From Algibacter lectus (GTDB lineage Bacteria > Bacteroidota > Bacteroidia > Flavobacteriales > Flavobacteriaceae), in assembly GCF_900112395.1 (NCBI RefSeq), contig NZ_FOLN01000002.1:558001-622000 (forward strand): 64,000 bases of DNA, read 5' to 3'. Position 1 is the first letter of the stretch. Every line of letters starts with the position of its first letter. Both the position numbers and the translations under genes were made by a program. The notes under the pieces were generated by a model, which was not told where the DNA came from, did not search any database, and worked only from the letters and a program-made list of their open reading frames with translations. Shown piece by piece: positions 17,843 through 26,110 of the stretch.

Positions 17843-19681
17843 ATGATAAAACCTACACCAAACATCCGCAAAACGCTTTTTAGTTCGTTAAAATGCAATT
17901 TAACGAAAGAAAAAACAACTATTTTATCAATTAGATTTGGTCTGTTCTTCACAGTATTATTATGTCAATTTGCAGAAGCTCAACTAACTGTAAGAAACAA
18001 TGCATATGTTTATGTAAATGATGAAATTGTATTTGTTGAAGATGATATTAACCTTGTTGAACCTGCAAGTACAATATATTTAAGAGCCGAAGCTCAAATA
18101 ATACAAGGTATTGAAACTACAGTAAACTCAGGGGAAGGCGCATTAAGTGTTTACCAAGATGGAAATGTTGGAGCTTACGAATATAACTATTGGTGTTCGC
18201 CTACAGGACTTCCTGCTGTTGCTACTGGAAATGGCTTATTTGGCATTACACTACTTAATGACATTGTAGATGATGTAAATTCTACTTCTGCAGGTACAAC
18301 CCACCAGCCTGGCTATAATGGAACATCTGCCCCTTTGAATATAGAGCCTTATTGGATTTGGACTTACCCTGCAGGAACAGACTATACAGGTTGGGTATAC
18401 GCAGGGGACGCAACACTTATAGCTCCTGGATATGGCTTTTCTATGAAAGGCACTGTTGGCTCTGGAGAAAATCAGAACTACGATTTTAGAGGTAAACCAA
18501 ATACAGGAACAATTAGCATAACTGTTGTCAATGGCTCCGAAACTCTTGTTGGAAACCCATACCCTTCTGCAATGGATGCTCACGCTTACATATGGGATGC
18601 TGAGAATAGAAATGTTTTTGATGGCGTTTTACGCTATTGGGAACAAGACCCTACTACCGATTCTCATAATTTAGCAAGTTATGATGGCGGATATACAACA
18701 TATACTATTGATGAGTTTTCTTTCGCCCCTACTATTGTTCCAGCTGTCTTTAAAACTTATAATACAGACGGTACTGAAGCTGGAAATAGTGGCACAACCA
18801 ATACAGGCAAAATACCTGAACGTTATATTCCTATTGGACAAGGATTTAAGATTTTAGCTAATGCTAGTGGAACCTTGAAAGCAAAAAATAGTCATCGTGT
18901 TTATGAAAAAGAATCTGGCGGAAATAGTGCTTTTTTCAAATCGGCTAACTCCAAAGGGAAAAAAACTGAAAATTCAATTTTCACAACTGTAGCTGAGGAC
19001 ACGAAACGCTTTAGATTAAATATTAGCTTTAACAACCTTTACTCAAGACAACTAGTTGAGACTTTTAATGATCGCGCTACTGAAAGTTTTGATCGTGGAT
19101 TAGAAATTAAACAAAACGAAAATGATAAGCTTGGATCTGATGCTTACTGGCTCTTGGAAAATGAAGCTTATCTCGCTCAAGCACTACCTTTTAATGAAGC
19201 AATGAAAATACCTTTACATATTACGGTAGCTAATGATATGCCAGTAAACATTAAAATCGCAGATGTTCAAAATTTCGATTCAGATTTACCAATTTTCATT
19301 CATGACAAAACAACTGACCTATATGTTAATTTACAAAGTCAAGACTTTAGTGTAAACCTCGATGCAGGAAATTACACGGAACGTTTTGAAGTTACGTTTA
19401 GAGCAGACGTTACATTAGCTACCGAAGAACATCTTGTGGATAGCATGGACGCTATTCAAAATAACACAACAGATATACTTAAGGTTTTAAATCCTTCGAA
19501 TTTAGATATAAAATCTATTTTGGTATATGATGTTTCAGGAAAACAAGTAATAACAGAGAGACCTAATGACATTTCTAATGCTTACGAGCTTTCTACAAAA
19601 CAACTTAGTACAGGTGTTTATATTGTAAAAGCAACACTAGATAACAACACAACATTCAATAAAAAGATAATTATTAATTAA
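17843..19681 (+). CDS. Secreted surface protein with T9SS type A sorting domain
   Basis: The 612-aa protein has an unusually long N-terminal leader: the hydrophobic signal core (ILSIRFGLFFTVLLCQFAEAQ) ends at about residue 46. The body (50-500) is Gly/Thr/Asn-rich with no catalytic motif; GNPYPSAMDAHAYIW is typical of large Bacteroidota surface proteins. The last 75 residues (KVLNPSNLDIKSILVYDVSGKQVI ... LSTGVYIVKATLDNNTTFNKKIIIN) are a type A sorting domain, which sends the protein through the type IX secretion system to the cell surface. The T9SS genes themselves are not in the window. Function unknown, probably structural or adhesive. Confidence 0.9.
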   Translation: MIKPTPNIRKTLFSSLKCNLTKEKTTILSIRFGLFFTVLLCQFAEAQLTVRNNAYVYVNDEIVFVEDDINLVEPASTIYLRAEAQIIQGIETTVNSGEGALSVYQDGNVGAYEYNYWCSPTGLPAVATGNGLFGITLLNDIVDDVNSTSAGTTHQPGYNGTSAPLNIEPYWIWTYPAGTDYTGWVYAGDATLIAPGYGFSMKGTVGSGENQNYDFRGKPNTGTISITVVNGSETLVGNPYPSAMDAHAYIWDAENRNVFDGVLRYWEQDPTTDSHNLASYDGGYTTYTIDEFSFAPTIVPAVFKTYNTDGTEAGNSGTTNTGKIPERYIPIGQGFKILANASGTLKAKNSHRVYEKESGGNSAFFKSANSKGKKTENSIFTTVAEDTKRFRLNISFNNLYSRQLVETFNDRATESFDRGLEIKQNENDKLGSDAYWLLENEAYLAQALPFNEAMKIPLHITVANDMPVNIKIADVQNFDSDLPIFIHDKTTDLYVNLQSQDFSVNLDAGNYTERFEVTFRADVTLATEEHLVDSMDAIQNNTTDILKVLNPSNLDIKSILVYDVSGKQVITERPNDISNAYELSTKQLSTGVYIVKATLDNNTTFNKKIIIN

Positions 19682-19700
19682 ACCATTTTAATACTGGTTA

Positions 19701-19755
19701 AAAAAAGCCAACTAACAAAAAATCCATAAAGCATTTTTTTGTTAGTTGGCTTTTA
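19701..19755 (+). terminator. Terminator of the T9SS cargo gene
   Basis: AAAAAAGCCAACTAACAAAAAA and its complement TTTTTTTGTTAGTTGGCTTTT form a stem of about 20 bp around a 12-nt loop, 20 nt after the stop codon. Confidence 0.85.
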
Positions 19756-19785
19756 TTATTTTAGCATACTTAGAACAAATAAAAC

Positions 19786-20070
19786 ATGCAATCTCTAGAA
19801 AAATACATGCTTCCATGCCTTAATAAAAAACTATTTGGTGTAGAATGTATGGGCTGCGGTATACAGCGCTCTATTTCATTAATTTTTCAGGGTGACTTTG
19901 TTGCTGCTTTTAAAATGTATCCTGCTATATACCCTTTAATATTTCTTTTTATTTACATAGGAAGTAATATGGTCTTTAAATTTAAGAACTCAAATATTAT
20001 CACAACAATATTAGCTATAGCAACAATCGTGACTATTGTAACAAGCTATTTTATTAAAATAATTAATTAA
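19786..20070 (+). CDS. DUF2752 membrane protein
   Basis: The 94-aa protein carries the DUF2752 hallmark VECMGCGIQRS (residues 19-29, two Cys in a C-x2-C-G-x-x-R pattern) followed by two hydrophobic helices (YPAIYPLIFLFIYIGSNMVF and IITTILAIATIVTIVTSYFI). The family is widespread but its function is unknown. Its stop is 9 nt from the start of the CCC-motif membrane gene, so the two are probably translated from one mRNA. Confidence 0.85.
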   Translation: MQSLEKYMLPCLNKKLFGVECMGCGIQRSISLIFQGDFVAAFKMYPAIYPLIFLFIYIGSNMVFKFKNSNIITTILAIATIVTIVTSYFIKIIN

Positions 20071-20079
20071 AATTAACAC

Positions 20080-20406
20080 ATGGAACAAGAAAAACTGAAC
20101 CCAACGCTAGTATATGTATTAGCAATTATCGGACTATTATGCTGCTGTATTGGAGGCTTCGGCTTTATATTGGCTGGTATTGCCTTTTTTATTGCAAATA
20201 GTAAATTAAATGCAGCAAAAGCAAACCCAGAGAAGTACGATCCTGCAAGCGTAAAAGCGATGAATACTGCAAAAATAGTAGCCTTGGTTATACTTATAAT
20301 AAACGTACTATACCTAATATCTACTATTTACCAAATTGCTACGGTGGGTTGGGATCAAGTTATGATGCAATCTCAAGAGATTATGGAACAATACCAAAAT
20401 CAATAA
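20080..20406 (+). CDS. CCC-motif membrane protein
   Basis: The 108-aa protein has a first membrane helix containing three consecutive cysteines (IIGLLCCCIGGFGFILAGIAFFIA), a polar loop with a conserved-looking NPEKYDP, and a second helix (IVALVILIINVLYLISTIYQI). This matches the Bacteroidota CCC-motif membrane protein family related to DUF4190. Function unknown. Pairing with DUF2752, whose own signature is also Cys-based and next to the membrane, suggests the two products work together. A strong bidirectional terminator follows. Confidence 0.85.
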   Translation: MEQEKLNPTLVYVLAIIGLLCCCIGGFGFILAGIAFFIANSKLNAAKANPEKYDPASVKAMNTAKIVALVILIINVLYLISTIYQIATVGWDQVMMQSQEIMEQYQNQ

Positions 20407-20427
20407 TTATTATTGATTTATTACAAA

Positions 20428-20457
20428 TAAAAAAGCGACCCATAGGTCGCTTTTTTT
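20428..20457. terminator. Bidirectional terminator between the CCC-motif gene and rocD
   Basis: AAAAAGCGACC / GGTCGCTTTTTTT with a CATA loop; A/T-runs flank both sides and both neighbouring genes are convergent. Confidence 0.88.
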
Positions 20458-20479
20458 ATTTCATTAATTACTAAAACAA

Positions 20480-21760
20480 TTATTTTTCAAATTGAGATAG
20501 TGTTTTTGTTATAATTGAAACACAATCTAATAATTGTTCCTTCGTCATCACCAATGGTGGTGCAAAACGAATAATATTACCATGTGTTGGTTTGGCTAAT
20601 AAACCATTATCGCGTAAAGCTATACATATATTCCAAGCCGTATCACTTTCTTCTGTATCGTTTATTAAAATAGCATTTAGAAGACCTTTTCCTCTAACAC
20701 CATTTACTATAGAACTTGTTTCTATAAATTTAGACAATTCCGATCGAAACAATTCACCTAACTCAAAAGCATTATTAGCTAATTCTTCATCTTTAATAAC
20801 ATCTAAAGCTGCGATACCAACGGCCGCTGCAATTGGATTTCCTCCAAAAGTACTACCGTGATTCCCTGGCTTTATAACATTCATAATTTCGTTATTAGCT
20901 AAAACCGCAGATACAGGGTATGCACCTCCAGACAAGGCTTTTCCTAATATTAAAATATCAGCTTTTACTTCAGGAGTTCCAGAACAATGTTTATCTGCAC
21001 AACTGCAGTTTCCACAAGTTGCTAATAAACGCCCTGTTCTTGCAATACCTGTTTGCACTTCATCTGCAATAAATAAAACATTGTGCTTTTCACAAAGTGC
21101 TTTTGCTGAAGCTAAATAACCTTCGCTTGGCACATAAACTCCTGCTTCACCTTGAATTGGTTCTACAAGAAAACCAGCGACGCTTTTATTATTTACTAAA
21201 ACATCTTCTAGCGCTTTTAGGTTATCGTATTCAATTTTAATGAATCCTTTCGTATAAGGGCCAAAGTTCTTTCTAGCTACAGGATCGTTACTAAAAGAAA
21301 TAATGGTTGTGGTACGCCCATGAAAATTATTTTCACAAACTACAATTTCAGCTTCATTCTCATCAATACCTTTTACTTCGTAAGCCCACTTTCTACATAG
21401 TTTCAAAGCTGTTTCTACAGCTTCTGCACCCGTATTCATTGGTAATAACTTATCGTAATTAAAGGTTTCAGTAGCGTATTTTTCAAACTTACCAAGCACA
21501 TCATTATAAAATGCTCTAGAGGTTAAGGTTAATGTTTGCGCTTGCTCTGTCATGGCTCCAACAATTTTTGGATGACAATGCCCTTGGTTTACTGCTGAGT
21601 AGGCAGACAAGAAATCGTAATATTTCTTACCCTCTACATCCCATACATACACACCTTCTCCTCTACTCAACACTACTGGTAGTGGATGGTAATTGTGTGC
21701 ACCATACTTGTTTTCTAAATCTATCGCTTGTTGCGAAGTTAATTGGTCTAAAACAGCCAT
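20480..21760 (-). CDS. rocD: Ornithine aminotransferase (ornithine-oxo-acid transaminase)
   Basis: The 426-aa PLP enzyme converts ornithine and 2-oxoglutarate to glutamate semialdehyde and glutamate, linking arginine and proline metabolism. Motifs: [35 protein letters not shown], the [12 protein letters not shown] loop, [24 protein letters not shown] and the PLP lysine in ILGKALSGG, then [11 protein letters not shown]. Odd feature: between ARTGRLLAT and the PLP-lysine strand lies a Cys cluster (C249, C252, C254, C259 in [11 protein letters not shown]) that shorter family members lack; it resembles a metal-binding knuckle. The gene is monocistronic, with a foldable leader upstream. Confidence 0.94.
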   Translation of the reverse strand: MAVLDQLTSQQAIDLENKYGAHNYHPLPVVLSRGEGVYVWDVEGKKYYDFLSAYSAVNQGHCHPKIVGAMTEQAQTLTLTSRAFYNDVLGKFEKYATETFNYDKLLPMNTGAEAVETALKLCRKWAYEVKGIDENEAEIVVCENNFHGRTTTIISFSNDPVARKNFGPYTKGFIKIEYDNLKALEDVLVNNKSVAGFLVEPIQGEAGVYVPSEGYLASAKALCEKHNVLFIADEVQTGIARTGRLLATCGNCSCADKHCSGTPEVKADILILGKALSGGAYPVSAVLANNEIMNVIKPGNHGSTFGGNPIAAAVGIAALDVIKDEELANNAFELGELFRSELSKFIETSSIVNGVRGKGLLNAILINDTEESDTAWNICIALRDNGLLAKPTHGNIIRFAPPLVMTKEQLLDCVSIITKTLSQFEK

Positions 21761-21781
21761 TTTAAAAAAATTTAAACGTTT

Positions 21782-21884
21782 ATATCCAAAAAAATGGATA
21801 TTATAAAATAACCATTCCTTCTCTACCTTTATCCTTTCGAAGTTTCGAAAATTCAGCGTGGGAGAGAAATCATCCCTAGGAATG
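21782..21884 (-). other. Foldable leader region between rocD and the divergent channel gene
   Basis: CATTCC (21813-21818) and TTCTCT (21819-21824) pair with AGAGAA (21863-21868) and GGAATG (21879-21884), with a 10-nt bulge on one side. Inside is the hairpin TTTCGAA-GT-TTCGAAA (21835-21850). Nearer rocD, ATATCCA/TGGATAT (21782-21801) forms another hairpin. I could not match this to a riboswitch class that I know. It could equally be a double-stranded regulatory site shared by the two divergent genes. Confidence 0.35.
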
Positions 21885-21974
21885 CCAAATTTATGAAATA
21901 TTCAATTAAAATGTGTCTTTTTAATATTTAATGTGTCCAAGTAGTAACTATTACTTAATCAATAACAAAAAATT

Positions 21975-23144
21975 ATGGACTATTTAACAAATGTATTAGA
22001 ACAACTTTCACAATCTATAGGTGGAAATTTATCAAGTGCTTTAAGCGCTTTAATTATCATCATTATAGGTTGGTTTATTGCCGGATTACTAAAACGAGTT
22101 ATTTTTAAATTACTTAGCAAAACGGGAATCGACAATAAAATGAAAAATTCCAAAATTGGAATTTCAGGCTTTATAAGCAAACTGGTTTACTTTTTAGTAA
22201 TGATTTTTGTTTTCACTTTGGCTTTAGAAAAATTAGGAATGAGTAGTGTACTCGACCCTTTAAAAAATATGCTAGACGAATTCACTGGGTTTATTCCAAA
22301 TATTATTGGTGCTGGTTTAGTTTGCTATATTGGTTACATGCTAGCAACTATAGTATCTGAATTAGTTGAACTTTCTGGAGATTCTATTCAAAAACTAACT
22401 CCAAAATTAAAATTACCAGAAAACATTGATATTGTTAACGTGATTAAAAAAATTGTGTTCATCTTTATTTTTATTCCGTTATTAATTTCAGCATTTAATA
22501 TCCTTAATATGGATGCCATCTCGGAACCTGCAACAACGATGTTAAAGGATTTCTTTAGTGCTATTCCAAAAGTAATTTTAGCTGCAATTATTATTATCTT
22601 ATTTGTAGTTGGTGGTCGTTTTTTAAGTGAACTTATAAAAGACCTACTTAACAGTATGAATTTGAACAACTTTTTCAACAAAGCTGGTTTAGGTGCAGTT
22701 ACAGGAAACACTAACCTAGTAGCCATTATTGGGAACTTAGTGTATTACTTTATTATTTTATTTGGACTTACAACCGCTGTAGACAAATTAGAATTCGGCT
22801 ATTTAACCGATATTTTATATACTATTACAAACTATTCTGGTAAAATAATTTTCGGACTTATTATTTTAGCCATTGGAAACTGGATAGCTTCTGTTGCTGC
22901 CAATAACTTTGCAAAAAATGATGATAACGCTTTTGTTGCATCTATCATTAGAATTGCCATTATTGCCATTTTCTTAGCCATCGGATTAAGAACTATGGGA
23001 CTTGCTGATGAAATTATCAATCTTGCCTTTGGTATTTCTTTAGGTACAGTTGCACTAACTATCATACTATCTTTCGGACTTGGTGGACGTGAAGCTGCAG
23101 GAAAACAAATGGATAAAATACTTAACAAATTCAATAAAAAATAG
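21975..23144 (+). CDS. Multi-pass membrane protein of the mechanosensitive channel-like (TM-helix repeat) type
   Basis: The 389-aa protein has about eight to ten hydrophobic helices with repeated Gly-rich patterns (SALSALIIIIIGWFIAGLLKRVIFK, GFIPNIIGAGLVCYIGYMLATIV, FFSAIPKVILAAIIIILFVVGGRFLSELI, ITNYSGKIIFGLIILAIGNWIA). These are the conserved TM-helix repeats seen in CmpX-like proteins. The C-terminus FGISLGTVALTIILSFGLGGREAAGKQ resembles the MscS pore helix, but no cytoplasmic MscS beta domain follows. A role in osmotic or membrane-tension response is an inference. A second, true MscS protein is encoded at 46692. Confidence 0.82.
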   Translation: MDYLTNVLEQLSQSIGGNLSSALSALIIIIIGWFIAGLLKRVIFKLLSKTGIDNKMKNSKIGISGFISKLVYFLVMIFVFTLALEKLGMSSVLDPLKNMLDEFTGFIPNIIGAGLVCYIGYMLATIVSELVELSGDSIQKLTPKLKLPENIDIVNVIKKIVFIFIFIPLLISAFNILNMDAISEPATTMLKDFFSAIPKVILAAIIIILFVVGGRFLSELIKDLLNSMNLNNFFNKAGLGAVTGNTNLVAIIGNLVYYFIILFGLTTAVDKLEFGYLTDILYTITNYSGKIIFGLIILAIGNWIASVAANNFAKNDDNAFVASIIRIAIIAIFLAIGLRTMGLADEIINLAFGISLGTVALTIILSFGLGGREAAGKQMDKILNKFNKK

Positions 23145-23164
23145 TTTATCGCCCTCAAAAAATT

Positions 23165-23201
23165 AAAAGCTGTTCAGTAATTTACCGAGCAGCTTTTTTT
23201 T
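23165..23201 (+). terminator. Terminator of the channel-like gene
   Basis: AAAAGCTGTTC and GAGCAGCTTTTTTTT pair around an 11-nt loop (one G-U), followed by a T-run, 20 nt after the stop. Confidence 0.8.
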
Positions 23202-23353
23202 ATGTAGAATATTTTCTTATTTCATTCTAAAAAATTAGAGATTATTAAGCTTCTCCTCGCCTTCTTCACCTAAAAACCATCTTATATTCTAGTTGAAATT
23301 AAAATTCCATTAAAGTAATTGAAAATAATATGAAATTTATTTCTGGCTATTAG

Positions 23354-23361
23354 TATTTTTG
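23354..23361 (+). promoter_or_regulatory. -7 promoter element of rlmD, predicts a leaderless transcript
   Basis: TATTTTTG is an exact -7 match and ends only 4 nt before the ATG at 23366, so transcription should start at or within a base or two of the start codon. Confidence 0.6.
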
Positions 23362-23365
23362 CAGC

Positions 23366-24778
23366 ATGTCTAGAAGAAAAACAAGAAAACAAGTTTTTGA
23401 AAACGTTGAAGTAATTGATGCCGGAGCTAAAGGAAAAACCATAGCCAAAGCACCCGACGGAAAAGTTATTTTTTTACCTAATGCTGTACCTGGCGATGTG
23501 GTAGATGTGCAAACCTTTAAAAAGCGTAAAGCGTATTATGAAGGTAAAGCTACGGTATTTCATAAACTATCGGATAAAAGAACCACGCCTGCTTGCGAGC
23601 ATTTTGGCACTTGCGGTGGTTGTAAATGGCAAGATATGGCTTACGAGCATCAGCTGTTTTACAAACAAAAAGAAGTTACAAATAATTTAACCCGTATTGG
23701 GCATATAGAATTACCAGAAGTTACTCCTATTTTTGGTGCTGAAAATCAGTATTTCTATAGAAATAAAATGGAATTCTCATTTAGTGATAGCCGATGGTTA
23801 ACTCTAGAAGAAGTGCAATCGGATGAAGATTTAGGAGACCGAAATGCTTTAGGATTTCATATTCCTGGTATGTGGGACAAAATTTTAGATGTAAAAAAAT
23901 GTCACCTACAAGCCGATCCTTCTAACGCTATTAGAAATGCCGTTAAAGCATTCGCGCTTGAGAATAATTTAGAATTCTTTAATACAAGAAACCAAACCGG
24001 ATTATTACGTACCATGATGATTAGAACATCTAGTACTGGTGATATTATGGTAATGATCCAATTCTTTAAAGAAGATAAAGAGAAACGTGAACTAATATTA
24101 GATTATTTAGGTGAAACGTTCCCGGAAATTACATCATTACAGTACGTTATTAACGGGAAAGCAAATGATACTATTTACGATCAAGAAGTGATTTGCTACA
24201 AAGGCAACGATCATATCTTTGAAGAAATGGAAGGCTTAAAATTTAAAATTAATGCCAAATCATTTTACCAAACCAACTCCGAGCAAGCTTACGAGCTTTA
24301 TAAAATCACTAGAGATTTTGCAGGACTAACTGGTAATGAGCTTGTTTACGATTTATATACCGGAACCGGAACCATTGCTCAGTTTGTTGCCAAGCAAGCT
24401 AAAAAAGTAGTTGGTGTAGAAGCTGTGCCAGATGCAATTACCGCAGCAAAAGAAAATGCACAATTTAATAACATAAACAACGTTGAGTTCTTTGTAGGCG
24501 ACATGAAAAATGTTTTTAATGCCGATTTTATTGAAGCCAACGGTACTCCAGATATTATAATTACCGATCCACCTCGTGATGGTATGCATAAAGATGTAGT
24601 ACAACAAATATTAAATATTGCTCCGGCAAAAGTAGTTTATGTAAGCTGTAACAGTGCTACACAGGCTAGAGATTTAGCCTTAATGGACGAGCAATACAAG
24701 GTAGTTAAAACACAAGCTGTAGATATGTTTCCACAAACATTTCACGTGGAAAACGTAGTGCTTTTAGAAAAACGATAA
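23366..24778 (+). CDS. rlmD: 23S rRNA (uracil-5-)-methyltransferase RlmD/RumA family
   Basis: The 470-aa enzyme has an N-terminal TRAM RNA-binding domain (about 8-70), an Fe-S cluster site CEHFGTCGGCKW with a fourth Cys in VKKCHLQ, and a SAM-dependent m5U methyltransferase domain with DLYTGTGTIAQFVAKQAKKV, TDPPRDGM and the catalytic loop YVSCNSATQARDL. It methylates a uracil in 23S rRNA (U1939 in E. coli). It heads a run of four envelope-related genes on the same strand; rlmD followed by DUF6452 and DUF6048 genes is a recurring flavobacterial order. The start is fixed by the -7 element just upstream. Confidence 0.93.
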   Translation: MSRRKTRKQVFENVEVIDAGAKGKTIAKAPDGKVIFLPNAVPGDVVDVQTFKKRKAYYEGKATVFHKLSDKRTTPACEHFGTCGGCKWQDMAYEHQLFYKQKEVTNNLTRIGHIELPEVTPIFGAENQYFYRNKMEFSFSDSRWLTLEEVQSDEDLGDRNALGFHIPGMWDKILDVKKCHLQADPSNAIRNAVKAFALENNLEFFNTRNQTGLLRTMMIRTSSTGDIMVMIQFFKEDKEKRELILDYLGETFPEITSLQYVINGKANDTIYDQEVICYKGNDHIFEEMEGLKFKINAKSFYQTNSEQAYELYKITRDFAGLTGNELVYDLYTGTGTIAQFVAKQAKKVVGVEAVPDAITAAKENAQFNNINNVEFFVGDMKNVFNADFIEANGTPDIIITDPPRDGMHKDVVQQILNIAPAKVVYVSCNSATQARDLALMDEQYKVVKTQAVDMFPQTFHVENVVLLEKR

Positions 24779-24834
24779 TTTAGAATTTAAGCGTTCGTTT
24801 TTCTTTTAATTTTAGGAATACATTGTAATAAAGT

Positions 24835-25386
24835 ATGAAATATTTTAAAATTCTTTTTATCCCCATAATGATATTAATTGTGGGGATAACTATAAGTTGT
24901 GAACGTGATGATATTTGTCCGGCTATTACACCTACAACACCTAATTTAATTATCGATCTTTTAGATTATACCGACGAAGATAGCAGTAAAAATGTTTTTA
25001 AATTAGTAGTAATTGGTGTTGATAATGATGAAGTTTTATCGGGGTATGAAATAGTAACAAGCAACCAATTGGTACTTCCGTTAAAAACTACCGATAATAC
25101 AACACAGTATGCGCTTATTAACAATTATGTTCTAGACGATAATGATACCCCAGATGATGATACAGACGATTTTCTCTCCGATGAATCAAACATAGATATT
25201 ATTACCATAAACTATAGCCGTACCGAAGTTTTTGTATCGCGAGCTTGTGGTTACAAAACTATTTATGAAAACGTAACGGTACAAATAGAAAGTGATGAAG
25301 ATAATTGGATAGAATCCATACAACCCCTAAATTCAAATCAATCTGTAGAAGATGAAACAGAAACACACTTTAACTTATTTCATTAA
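24835..25386 (+). CDS. DUF6452-type lipoprotein
   Basis: The 183-aa protein has a lipoprotein signal with lipobox ITISC (Cys22) followed by ERDDICP. The body is acidic and beta-rich and contains a second Cys in VSRACGYKTIYENV near the C-terminus, the pattern of the Bacteroidota DUF6452 family. The lipid anchor and its pairing with the barrel-like product of the next gene suggest an outer-membrane location. The 3' end overlaps the DUF6048 gene by 35 nt, indicating translational coupling. Function unknown. Confidence 0.85.
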   Translation: MKYFKILFIPIMILIVGITISCERDDICPAITPTTPNLIIDLLDYTDEDSSKNVFKLVVIGVDNDEVLSGYEIVTSNQLVLPLKTTDNTTQYALINNYVLDDNDTPDDDTDDFLSDESNIDIITINYSRTEVFVSRACGYKTIYENVTVQIESDEDNWIESIQPLNSNQSVEDETETHFNLFH

Positions 25387-26080
25387 TAGCGTAATGCTAT
25401 TAATATTTTGTGTGTCTGTAAATGCACAAAACGATAGTATCCCGGAAACAGTTACCGACTCTACTAAAATCAAACAAAAATACGGTATTCGTATAGGTGG
25501 AGATATTAGTAAACTAGCACGTTCTTTTGCTGAAGATAACTATAGTGGCTTTGAAATAGTGGCCGACTATAGACTAAAAAAAGATCTTTATGCTGCAGCT
25601 GAAATTGGATTTGATAACAAAAACACAATAACAGATTATTTAGATATTACCTCCAAAGGAAGTTATATTAAAGCAGGTTTCGATTACAATATGTACGATA
25701 ACTGGCTAGATATGGATAATATGGTTTACACAGGGTTTCGTTTAGGCTTTAGCTCCTTTAGTCAAGAACTTAACAGCTACACCATATATAACACCAACCA
25801 ATATTGGCTGCCACAATATTCATCTAGCGATTTACAAGAGTTTAACGATTTAACTGCTGTTTGGGCAGAAGTCCTTTTAGGTATGAAAATTGAACTATTC
25901 AATAATTTATATGCTGGCGTAAACGTGCAACTAAAATTTTTAGTAACAGAAACAGAACCAGACAATTTTCAAAATGTTTACATTCCTGGTTTCAACAAAA
26001 CATACGATAGCAATAGTATTGGCGTAGGTTTTGGCTATACATTATCTTACCGCATTCCACTTTACAAAAAAGACAACTAG
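25352..26080 (+). CDS. DUF6048-type outer-membrane protein
   Basis: The 242-aa protein has a signal peptide (TYFINSVMLLIFCVSVNA|QND). The mature part contains strand-like segments (YGIRIGGDISKLARSF, FEIVADYRLKKDLYAAAEIGF, GSYIKAGFDYNMYDNW, VYTGFRLGFSSF, LYAGVNVQLKFLV, SIGVGFGYTLSYRIPL), as expected for the barrel family DUF6048. Its start lies within the DUF6452 gene (35-nt overlap), so the products are probably made in a fixed ratio and act together. Function unknown. Confidence 0.87.
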   Translation: MKQKHTLTYFINSVMLLIFCVSVNAQNDSIPETVTDSTKIKQKYGIRIGGDISKLARSFAEDNYSGFEIVADYRLKKDLYAAAEIGFDNKNTITDYLDITSKGSYIKAGFDYNMYDNWLDMDNMVYTGFRLGFSSFSQELNSYTIYNTNQYWLPQYSSSDLQEFNDLTAVWAEVLLGMKIELFNNLYAGVNVQLKFLVTETEPDNFQNVYIPGFNKTYDSNSIGVGFGYTLSYRIPLYKKDN

Positions 26081-26110
26081 TATATTTTTAACGCGTTTAA
26101 TACCACTAGA

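Noticed and set aside
21813-21884. TPP or SAM-II riboswitch upstream of rocD
   Set aside because: Short pieces (GGATAA, CTGA) look similar, but the conserved cores (CTGAGA; AATGCCAGCG; SAM-II pseudoknot) are missing.
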